Assembly (NCBI RefSeq): GCF_036880985.1
Contig: NZ_JBAJNO010000008.1
Coordinates: forward strand, 2,047,500-2,111,499
Direction: 5' to 3'
From: Limibacter armeniacum
GTDB taxonomy: Bacteria > Bacteroidota > Bacteroidia > Cytophagales > Flammeovirgaceae
Length of the DNA stretch: 64,000 bases
Every line of letters starts with the position of its first letter. The first letter of the stretch is position 1. Shown here piece after piece: positions 26,390 to 34,100 of the stretch. The position numbers and the translations under genes were made by a program. The notes under the pieces were generated by a model that worked only from the letters and a program-made list of their open reading frames with translations, did no database searches and was not told where the DNA came from.

Positions 26390-26920
26390 ATGAAAAAATT
26401 ACTATCAGCGGTTTTCCTATTTCTGTTTTCATCAATGTTAGTTTATGCCCAAAATGGGAAAATCCAATGGCTCAGTTTTGAGCAAGCTGTAGAAAAGGGC
26501 AAGAAAGATCCTAAGCCAATCATTGTGGATGTGTATACTGACTGGTGTGGGTATTGCAAAAAAATGGATAAGACCACTTTTCAGGATGAGAAGATTGCAT
26601 CATATATCAATGAGAATTTTTATGCGGTAAAGTTCAATGCTGAAAGCAAACAACCAATTAAATTCCAAAACCAGACATATGAATATGTAGGACAAGGAAA
26701 GAAAGGAGTGCACGAGTTGGCATATGCTTTACTTCAAGGGAAGATGAGCTATCCTACGATTGTTTTTTTGGATGAAGAGTTTCGGCTGATTCAGCCTATT
26801 CCGGGGTTTATGACTAGAGAAAACCTTCACCCAATTCTCACCTTCTTTGAAGGAGATGACTACAAAAACACTCCTTGGGAAGAATATACCAAGCAGTACA
26901 AATCGCCATACGCCGAATGA
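26390..26920 (+). CDS. Secreted thioredoxin-fold protein
   Basis: A 176-residue protein with a cleavable signal (ends ...MLVYAQ) and a thioredoxin-like domain. The active site is DWCGYCKKMD and the cis-Pro loop is SYPTIVFLDE. The layout (DVYTDWCGYCKKMDKTTF followed by IASYINENFYAVKFNAE) matches the thioredoxin_7/DUF255-like group common in Bacteroidota. It should act as a periplasmic reductase or disulfide exchanger; the partner is not known. It stands alone and ends in a bidirectional terminator. Confidence 0.88.
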   Translation: MKKLLSAVFLFLFSSMLVYAQNGKIQWLSFEQAVEKGKKDPKPIIVDVYTDWCGYCKKMDKTTFQDEKIASYINENFYAVKFNAESKQPIKFQNQTYEYVGQGKKGVHELAYALLQGKMSYPTIVFLDEEFRLIQPIPGFMTRENLHPILTFFEGDDYKNTPWEEYTKQYKSPYAE

Positions 26921-26940
26921 TTGGAGTATTGATAAAAAAG

Positions 26941-26975
26941 AAAGCCGTAATCATTTGAGTAATTACGGCTTTTAT
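26941..26975 (+). terminator. Bidirectional terminator, thioredoxin gene / pepD
   Basis: 11-bp arms (AAAGCCGTAAT / ATTACGGCTTT) between convergent genes, with T-runs on both strands. Confidence 0.85.
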
Positions 26976-26986
26976 ATTGCTAATGA

Positions 26987-28450
26987 TTAGTTGTTTTCTG
27001 GAATACGCTTCAATGTTTCCAATAGGTATTGCCAGAAGCGTTCAACAGTATCAATCTTACACATCTCATCAGGAGAGTGAGGGTTTTTGATAGTTGGACC
27101 AAATGAGATCATATCCAAGTTTGGATAGTGCTCTCCAATGATTCCACACTCCAAGCCAGCATGAACAGCATTAACAATGGCTTCCTTGTCAAACATTTCA
27201 ACATGCAAGTCTCTCATTACATTCAAAATGTTTGATTTAGGATTAGGAGCCCATCCTGGGTACTCACCACCATGTTCTATTGTAGCACCAAGCATCTTGA
27301 AGGCAGCCTCAATCTGATGAGCAACATCAAGTTTGGCTGAGTCAACAGAGCTACGAGTCAGTGACTGAGCTGAGAAGTTTCCATCTTTCAAGATAATTCT
27401 AGCCAAAGAAGTAGATGTTTCTACAAGTCCTTCAATATCGGCGCTCATTCTGCTTACACCATTAGGACAAGCATAAACTGCAGCGATGATGTCTGTTTGT
27501 GCTTCAATGCCCATTACATTTTCAGGGCGATCTGTTGGTGCAGCAAAAACTTCAAGTTTTGGTTCAGTTGTGCTTAATTCAGCCTTTACAGTTGAGGCAA
27601 ATTCAGCAACATACTTTTCAAACTCAGCAGCTTTTTCTTCAGAAACAACCACCTTAGCGAAAGACTCTCTTGGAATAGCATTGCGAAGACCACCACCGTC
27701 GATCTCACTTACACGCAGACCAAATAGGTTGTATGTACTCCAAAGCAAACGGTTCATCAGCTTGTTGGCATTCCCTCTACCAAGATGAATGTCGCAGCCT
27801 GAGTGACCACCTTTGAGTCCTTTTACAGTCAGTTGGTATGCTTTACCATTGACAGGCGCTTGCTCTTGAGCGTACTGCCAAGTGATGTTTGTATCAATAC
27901 CACCAGCACATCCAATACACAGCTCGCCTTCATCCTCTGTATCCATGTTCAAAAGGATGTCAGCTTTCAATAGGTTTTCCTGAAGGTTCATAGCTCCAGT
28001 CATACCAGTTTCTTCATCTATTGTGAATAGCGCTTCGATTGGACCGTGCTCAATATCGTTAGAACGAAGTACTGCCATAGCTGCAGCTACACCAATACCG
28101 TTGTCAGCTCCAAGAGTAGTTCCTTTTGCCTTTACCCAACCATCTTCGATGTATGACTCAATTCCTTGCGTGTCAAAATCAAAGTCCACATCTGCATTTT
28201 TTTGGCAAACCATGTCAACGTGTGCTTGTAGCACAACCGTTTTCTTGTTTTCCATGCCTTTAGTGGCAGGTTTGCGGATAATCACATTGCCAGCACTGTC
28301 CAAAAGTGTTTCAAGACCCAAGTCTTCACCAAACTTCTTGACAAATGCTACCACTTTCTCTTCTTTCTTTGAAGGTCTGGGGATAGAATTCAGTTGCTCG
28401 AATGATTCCCACAGAACAGATGGATTCAGTTTTGCTACTTCTTTGTTCAT
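26987..28450 (-). CDS. pepD: Aminoacyl-histidine dipeptidase PepD (M20)
   Basis: A cytosolic dimetal dipeptidase that cleaves Xaa-His and other dipeptides. Metal and catalytic residues appear in QAHVDMVCQKN, DNGIGVAAAMA and FTIDEETGMTGA (the catalytic Glu pair), with the late His in KNPHSPDE. The start MNKEVAKLNPSVLWESFEQLNSIPRPSKKE is typical, and 487 residues is the normal length. Adjacent genes are unrelated. Confidence 0.95.
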   Translation of the reverse strand: MNKEVAKLNPSVLWESFEQLNSIPRPSKKEEKVVAFVKKFGEDLGLETLLDSAGNVIIRKPATKGMENKKTVVLQAHVDMVCQKNADVDFDFDTQGIESYIEDGWVKAKGTTLGADNGIGVAAAMAVLRSNDIEHGPIEALFTIDEETGMTGAMNLQENLLKADILLNMDTEDEGELCIGCAGGIDTNITWQYAQEQAPVNGKAYQLTVKGLKGGHSGCDIHLGRGNANKLMNRLLWSTYNLFGLRVSEIDGGGLRNAIPRESFAKVVVSEEKAAEFEKYVAEFASTVKAELSTTEPKLEVFAAPTDRPENVMGIEAQTDIIAAVYACPNGVSRMSADIEGLVETSTSLARIILKDGNFSAQSLTRSSVDSAKLDVAHQIEAAFKMLGATIEHGGEYPGWAPNPKSNILNVMRDLHVEMFDKEAIVNAVHAGLECGIIGEHYPNLDMISFGPTIKNPHSPDEMCKIDTVERFWQYLLETLKRIPENN

Positions 28451-29048
28451 TGTTAGTACTTTTTATAGTGACGCTTTTTGAACAGCAGTTATTTGTAATG
28501 TATTGCTTAATTGTTTACTTCTAGTTAATTGGTTTGAATCGACGTGGAGACATTACCTTTTCGGCGAATTTACATATTATTTAATTTAAAAAGAGTGATG
28601 CCTGTTTAGCCTTTCCAATTGCAAAGCTACTAAACAGGCTCTGATATAACAGTTTTGGGAACGTTTTGTCTAAATCTTTTAAGAAGCTGTCCTAAATAAC
28701 AGATGCAGGTATTGAAGTTAACCTGTTGTTAATATGCAGAATGTTATTCTGTTTGGCGTGAGTTCAGGCAATGTTGCATGTATCTATTTATACTTGGAGG
28801 AGGGGAATATTGCTTCCAGACAGGCAAGTTTTTTCAAACTTTTATGTAAATTCATTTGAAAATAATGCGATTACTCGGGCAAAATTTCACGACTGCTTTC
28901 AAATATTTAAGCTAATGTGAGCGCAAATTAATTACTTTAAACTAATTATTTATGGACTTTCAGTTTGTTGAGCACAGATGAGGGGTCAATAAGCATAACC
29001 TATTACTTACAAATTACCATTTATTGACCTTAAATCAGCTACAGTAAG
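28451..29048. other. Gene-free divergent region between pepD and the AAA+ ATPase gene
   Basis: About 600 bp, AT-rich, no coding sequence supported. A minus-strand -7 element (28622-28629) could serve pepD. I found no exact plus-strand promoter for the ATPase gene. Confidence 0.6.
28622..28629 (-). promoter_or_regulatory. Candidate -7 element for pepD
   Basis: TAGCTTTG on the minus strand followed by CA, an exact TAnnTTTG match, 172 bp before the pepD start. Confidence 0.4.
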
Positions 29049-30752
29049 ATGAATTCAACTACCTCAAATCTCAAGCACCTTCCGATGATTAAACAAATTG
29101 AAGCAATCGCCAAATCTGCCCATAATTCCCGCTTGGATATGACTGCCGTGCTAAGAGAAAAAAAAGTCGTAAGGGCAGTAGCGGAAAGCATTCAGGGAGA
29201 TGAAATAGAAGCGGTCTTTTTTTCCGTATTGTTTACACTCAACTTTCAAAATGATGAAATTTACCTAAAAGATATTGCTGAATACTTTGATTGTGAAACC
29301 ATAAGATTGGCTGAATACCTTAACGTCATAGACCGTTTGGTGGAAAAACGCCTTGTCCGAAAGTTTTCCAGTGGGAGTATTATGCGAAGACGTACTTACA
29401 ACCGCAAGAAGGAACGGATTAGTAGTATTGGATACTTTATCACAAAAGATGTTTTGGATGGCGTACTTCAGAATAACCTAATGGGCTTTGAGAATAGCTC
29501 AGAACAACTTTCATTGGTCTCGTTCCTTGAAAGGGTGGATGACTTGATGGAAGAGCGAGAAGATGAAGAAATGACATACTTCGAGATGCGTAAAGAAGTG
29601 TTTGATTTAATAGATCAGAATACACAACTGCACATCTGTAAGAGTATGAAAGAACTAAAGCTAGGAGAAATAGAGTCTTTGTTCTTGTTGCATTTGGCTT
29701 ACGAGACAATCAGTGGAAACCCTGAAGTGGATGTTGAAAGGGCTTGCAATAGGGTTTTTGAAGACTTGAATCACCGCTTTATGCTTCGGAAGTTACTTTT
29801 GAAAGGTTCAGCCAACCTATGCAAGATGGAGCTGATCAAACTTGAGGAAGGAATGTTCCGAAATGATAGGGAAGTGATGCTTACTGAAAAAGGGATTAAA
29901 ATCCTTTTTGGTGATGATGCAGATGTAATTCAGGTTGAAAGAACAAAAATCGAAACTAAAAACCTGATTACGATAGACCAGATAAAGGTTCAGGAACTTT
30001 TCTATAATCAGGAGGAGCAGTCACAGGTAAGAAAACTGACTTCGGTATTGCATGAGCGTAAACTGAAAAAAATTCAGAAGAAGCTTGATGAGTATAAAAT
30101 GCAGCAAGGCTTTTCGGTACTGATGTATGGTGCTCCTGGTACTGGCAAGACAGCGACAGTTTATAAATTGGCTAAAGAAACAGGCAGGTCGCTATACAGA
30201 GTAGAAGCCAGTGAAGTGAAAAGTATGTGGCATGGAGAGTCGGAGAAAAACCTGAAGCGTATCTTTGATATTTATTCAGAAATGGTGAAGCAATCTGACA
30301 AGGCGCCAATTTTATTTTTGAACGAGGCCGATGCCATTTTGAGTAGAAGAATTGATGTTCATCACGCTATAGATCAGACAGCAAATGCCTTGCAAAATAT
30401 CCTGCTTCAGGAGATGGAAGACCTGAATGGGATTCTAATTGCAACAACTAACCTTGCCAATAATTTGGATAAGGCTTTTGAAAGAAGGTTTTTGTTTAAA
30501 TTAAGGTTTAATGCTCCTACAGCAGAGGTGAGAAGGAAAATTTGGAGATCAAAGATTGTCTCTTTATCAAATAAGGAGGCTAAGCTGTTAGCTGATGAGT
30601 TTGAATTTTCAGGTGGTCAGATAGACAATATCGCCCGTAAATACTTGATGAGTGTTATACTCAATAACAGGGAACCTGATTTGGATGAATTGAGAAGTTA
30701 CTGCCTGAATGAAAGTATTCAGGATGTTAAGAATTCGAGATTAGGTTTCTGA
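29049..30752 (+). CDS. AAA+ ATPase with a long N-terminal region
   Basis: A 567-residue AAA+ protein. Walker A is YGAPGTGKTATV (about 359-370); Walker B reads ILFLNEADAIL (about 425), with Asn where the first acid is usually Asp. Sensor 1 is IATTNLANNLD and the Arg-finger region is AFERRFLFK. The first 340 residues have no standard domain I can name but include helical segments resembling winged helices (about 70-110). It probably remodels or unfolds a protein partner. It is alone, with no obvious substrate gene nearby, and ends in a terminator. Confidence 0.85.
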   Translation: MNSTTSNLKHLPMIKQIEAIAKSAHNSRLDMTAVLREKKVVRAVAESIQGDEIEAVFFSVLFTLNFQNDEIYLKDIAEYFDCETIRLAEYLNVIDRLVEKRLVRKFSSGSIMRRRTYNRKKERISSIGYFITKDVLDGVLQNNLMGFENSSEQLSLVSFLERVDDLMEEREDEEMTYFEMRKEVFDLIDQNTQLHICKSMKELKLGEIESLFLLHLAYETISGNPEVDVERACNRVFEDLNHRFMLRKLLLKGSANLCKMELIKLEEGMFRNDREVMLTEKGIKILFGDDADVIQVERTKIETKNLITIDQIKVQELFYNQEEQSQVRKLTSVLHERKLKKIQKKLDEYKMQQGFSVLMYGAPGTGKTATVYKLAKETGRSLYRVEASEVKSMWHGESEKNLKRIFDIYSEMVKQSDKAPILFLNEADAILSRRIDVHHAIDQTANALQNILLQEMEDLNGILIATTNLANNLDKAFERRFLFKLRFNAPTAEVRRKIWRSKIVSLSNKEAKLLADEFEFSGGQIDNIARKYLMSVILNNREPDLDELRSYCLNESIQDVKNSRLGF

Positions 30753-30768
30753 AAATAGATAAAACTAT

Positions 30769-30805
30769 AAAGGGGATGAATCATAAAATTCATCCCCTTT
30801 TTTTT
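30769..30805 (+). terminator. Bidirectional terminator, AAA+ ATPase gene / aat
   Basis: 13-bp perfect stem (AAAGGGGATGAAT / ATTCATCCCCTTT), 6-nt loop, eight-T tail. It abuts the aat stop codon on the minus strand. Confidence 0.88.
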
Positions 30806-31514
30806 AAAATTCATATGATGTTTGGAATTGGGTATTCCAGTCTTCTTTTACAAAATCCTTTTGAAGGTTTCTTTCAACTACTTCCAAAAAATCAAGACGT
30901 GGAATCATCTCAGCACCTAAGCTCTCAAGGTGGCGGGTATGAACCTGACAATCTATAAGTTCAAAACCATGTTTATGCAAATTTTTGGCTAGTACGATAA
31001 ACCCAACCTTGGAGGCATTGCTTACTTTGGCAAACATGGATTCACCAAAAAAGCATTTGTTCATACAGCCTCCATATAGCCCACCGACTAGCTTGTCATC
31101 TTGCCAGACCTCCACAGAGTGTATAAACCCTTTTTTGTGCAAATCTAGATAAGATTGTTTCAGTTCATCAGAAATCCAAGTTTCACCACCCTGCCCAGGG
31201 CGATAAATCTGCTGACAATTTTCTAACACAGCGGCACAGTCCTGATCAAAAGTAACCTTGAAGTTACCCTTTCGGAAAACTTGCCGCATGCTTTTCGATA
31301 CCTTCACTTTCTCAGGATACAACACAAACCTAGGGTTGGGGCACCACCAGAGAGGTTCTTCTCCAGGGTTGAACCAAGGAAAAATACCATTGGAGTAGGC
31401 TTCCAACAATCTGTCAGGGGAGAGGTCACCACCTACGGCAATAATACCTGGTTCTTCTGCCAAATATGGAGGGGGAAAAGCTGTATCCTGCTCATCTAAC
31501 CTGAAAATCGGCAT
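30804..31514 (-). CDS. aat: Leucyl/phenylalanyl-tRNA-protein transferase
   Basis: Aat adds Leu or Phe to proteins with N-terminal Arg or Lys, marking them for ClpS-ClpAP degradation. The family motifs are clear: FPPPYLAEEPGIIAVGGDLSP, YSNGIFPWFNPGEEPLWWCP, GGLYGGCMNKCFFGESMF and DCQVHTRHLESLGA. Length 236 is normal. It has its own promoter at 31601-31608. The last codons overlap the right edge of the preceding gene's terminator, so the two genes are packed closely. Confidence 0.95.
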   Translation of the reverse strand: MPIFRLDEQDTAFPPPYLAEEPGIIAVGGDLSPDRLLEAYSNGIFPWFNPGEEPLWWCPNPRFVLYPEKVKVSKSMRQVFRKGNFKVTFDQDCAAVLENCQQIYRPGQGGETWISDELKQSYLDLHKKGFIHSVEVWQDDKLVGGLYGGCMNKCFFGESMFAKVSNASKVGFIVLAKNLHKHGFELIDCQVHTRHLESLGAEMIPRLDFLEVVERNLQKDFVKEDWNTQFQTSYEF

Positions 31515-31600
31515 AGCTTTTTCTAATTAATAATGATCAATAATATTAATTGAGTTCCATTTTATAAGCAGTCATCATAAAAATTGACTCAGTTTTGGAA

Positions 31601-31608
31601 CAAAATTA
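31601..31608 (-). promoter_or_regulatory. -7 element for aat
   Basis: TAATTTTG on the minus strand (exact TAnnTTTG) with TTG 21 bp further upstream (31630-31632). Confidence 0.6.
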
Positions 31609-31688
31609 GGAAGAAGTAGTGGATTTGTACAACGTACTTAAGGAAATGATGCCGTTGTATGGTACCTCATTACTTTCTCTAAAATAGC

Positions 31689-31737
31689 AAAAACAGCTTC
31701 CTTTTACCATAGGTAGTAAAAGAGGAAGCTGTTTTTT
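31689..31737 (-). terminator. Terminator of the serA gene
   Basis: Long stem (AAAAACAGCTTCC / GGAAGCTGTTTTT plus a further TTTTAC/GTAAAA helix) between aat and serA; T-run present on the minus strand. Confidence 0.88.
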
Positions 31738-31808
31738 ATCAAGAAAACGAACAATATTACTGAATAATAATGCCTGTTTCTTATTTGTATTATTAGGAGA
31801 CTGATTCC

Positions 31809-33701
31809 TTAGTACAGTACTCTGACCTTGATGGTATCATCAATGTTCTTCAGTTCTGTAATCAGTTCAGGTCCGTATTCCTTGTCAATGTCAGTGATTA
31901 CATAACCAATTTTTTCATTGGTTTTTAGGTACTGACCTTCAACGTTGATATTGTGTTTAGCAAAAATCGTGTTAATCTTAGCCAAGATACCAGATACGTT
32001 TCTGTGAATATGCAACAACCTGTGCGCGTCATCTAGCTTAGGCAATTGCAGGTTCGGGAAGTTAACACTGTTATAAGTACTACCTGAGTTGATATATTCA
32101 ACAATCTTGCTAGGAACAAAGTCTGCAATATTTACCTGAGCTTCTTCAGTACTACCACCAATATGTGGCGTCAGGATGATGTTTTCGTGCAGTGCCAATG
32201 GAGACTCAAATGGCTCGTTGTTGTTTTTCGGCTCTACAGGGAACACGTCTACACCAGCACCTCTGATCTTACCACTTTCCAGTGCATCATTTAGTGCCTT
32301 AATGTCCACTACAGGTCCTCTGGCAAGGTTTACGAAAATGGCACCATCTTTCATTTTGGCAAATTCAGCTGCTCCGAAGAAGCTTTTATTGCTTTCTCTA
32401 CCATCAACGTGAAGTGAGATGATATCGGCAGTAGCAAGCAATTCATCCAAAGAAGATACTTTAGTTGCATTACCAAGCGCCAGCTTTTCTACAATATCAT
32501 AGTAGAAAACATTCATACCCATCGCTTCTGCCAGTACAGAAAGTTGAGCACCAATATTACCGTATCCGATAATGCCCAGTTTTTTACCTCTTATTTCTGA
32601 GCTATTGTTGGCAGACTTCTTCCACTCTTTTTTATCCATCTGGCGCATGCGCTTCGGAATACCTCTCATCAGCATGATAATCTCGCCAATAGCCAATTCT
32701 ACCACACTACGTGTGTTACTGAAAGGAGCATTGAACACCGCAATACCTTTTTCCTGACATGCTTCCAGATCAATCTGGTTGGTCCCGATACAGAAAGCAC
32801 CAACTAGCATTAGTCGGTTGGCATTTTCCAGCACCTTGCGAGTAACGATAGTTTTTGAGCGGATACCCAGAACATGAACGCCCTTGATTTTTTCAGCAAG
32901 TTCATCTTCATCCAAAGCACCTTTCATCAACTCTACGCTATAACCTTCGGATTCAAGTTTAAGCTTGGCACTTTCGTGAACGTTTTCCAGCAGCAAGATC
33001 TTGATCATACTTTTTGGGTATGATGTAGCCGTTGGAAGGTTGTGCGTAAACAGGATTTCATCAAAGTTTTGAGCTACTTGATCCGCATTAGCCACTACAA
33101 TTTCCCTTTCAACATTTTCAGTGAATGCATAGAACTTGTCAGCAAGACCAGCTTTACGGATTTCATAATCTGTATAGCCGTCACCGATAACGATCACTTC
33201 ACCGTTTAGCTGAAGTTGCTTCATCAGTTTCACCTTTCCTTCATGTTCTGAAAGTGGGTTACTGCGGTCAAAACCTGTGATATTGCCGGATGCATCATAA
33301 GTAAATGTGTTGGCATACACATTTTCGGGCTTGATGCCGTACTCTACCACAATCGGCTCGATAAAGTCTTTGAATCCGCTGGAAATGATCAAAACATCAT
33401 CAGCGTAATTTTCAAAGAAATGCCTGTTACGTTTCACTGAATCGGAGACCTTTCCTTTCAGTGCTTGAATAAGTTTCTCGATCTCACCTTTACCTGCCTT
33501 AAGCAAGGCCAATCGTGATTCGAGCGCCTCACGAAAAGAAAGTGAGCCTTCCATTGCCTGATCTGTCAGGGACTTGATCTGTTGGGCAATTTCATCTTTG
33601 TTCTCCTTGCCTTCGTACGCAATGTCACATAGTACATCTAGTGCTTCTACTTGAGTAAAAGTACTGTCGAAGTCAATCACGAAGTGTTTCTTGGATTCCA
33701 T
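31809..33701 (-). CDS. serA: Phosphoserine phosphatase / phosphoglycerate dehydrogenase fusion (SerB-SerA)
   Basis: A 630-residue fusion of the first and third enzymes of serine synthesis. Residues 1-225 are a HAD phosphatase of the SerB type: nucleophile motif DFDSTFTQ (D10 and D12), IISSGFKDF, the Lys of HEGKVKLMKQ and GDGYTDYEIRKAG. Residues 232-545 are phosphoglycerate dehydrogenase: GIIGYGNIGAQ, LARGPVVD (Arg), VEPKN (Glu) and TPHIGGSTEEAQ (His). Residues 555-630 are an ACT domain, which in other SerA proteins binds serine for feedback control. The middle enzyme, SerC, is not nearby. All catalytic residues I can check are present. Confidence 0.93.
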   Translation of the reverse strand: MESKKHFVIDFDSTFTQVEALDVLCDIAYEGKENKDEIAQQIKSLTDQAMEGSLSFREALESRLALLKAGKGEIEKLIQALKGKVSDSVKRNRHFFENYADDVLIISSGFKDFIEPIVVEYGIKPENVYANTFTYDASGNITGFDRSNPLSEHEGKVKLMKQLQLNGEVIVIGDGYTDYEIRKAGLADKFYAFTENVEREIVVANADQVAQNFDEILFTHNLPTATSYPKSMIKILLLENVHESAKLKLESEGYSVELMKGALDEDELAEKIKGVHVLGIRSKTIVTRKVLENANRLMLVGAFCIGTNQIDLEACQEKGIAVFNAPFSNTRSVVELAIGEIIMLMRGIPKRMRQMDKKEWKKSANNSSEIRGKKLGIIGYGNIGAQLSVLAEAMGMNVFYYDIVEKLALGNATKVSSLDELLATADIISLHVDGRESNKSFFGAAEFAKMKDGAIFVNLARGPVVDIKALNDALESGKIRGAGVDVFPVEPKNNNEPFESPLALHENIILTPHIGGSTEEAQVNIADFVPSKIVEYINSGSTYNSVNFPNLQLPKLDDAHRLLHIHRNVSGILAKINTIFAKHNINVEGQYLKTNEKIGYVITDIDKEYGPELITELKNIDDTIKVRVLY

Positions 33702-34100
33702 GCTAACTTTAAAGAGTGTGTTGATTCTAATCAGAGCTATTTTTCATTGTAAAGATTGTAATATTTTAAGTCTTTATTAAATATCTCATGAAAAATATGT
33801 GAATAATCTTGTCAATTTGTGAAGGGAAAGTAAAGAGGCAATGATGCTAGGAGGAGGTAAGAATTTATAAAGTATTGACTGATTGCAGCCTACGTAAGTG
33901 CAAATTTAGTTAGGAGCGGGAGAAGAAGTGTAAGAATGTTGAATATTAAAGATAAAATAGAATAACTTAGGGCAGAAAATAACCTCGCTTTATTTATTCC
34001 AATTTTTTAAGTGTGAGATAAAGCCCATAACTATTTATAAAAGCGTCAAAAACTGAAAGAGTGGACAACTTTTTCTGATTGCTATTAACTAACTGATGAG
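33702..34100. other. Divergent intergenic region between serA and the TIR gene
   Basis: No coding sequence supported. It holds a minus-strand -7 element at 33901-33908 for serA. No exact plus-strand TAnnTTTG is seen before the TIR gene. Confidence 0.65.
33901..33908 (-). promoter_or_regulatory. -7 element for serA
   Basis: TAAATTTG on the minus strand followed by CAC, an exact match. It implies a leader of about 190 nt. Confidence 0.5.
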
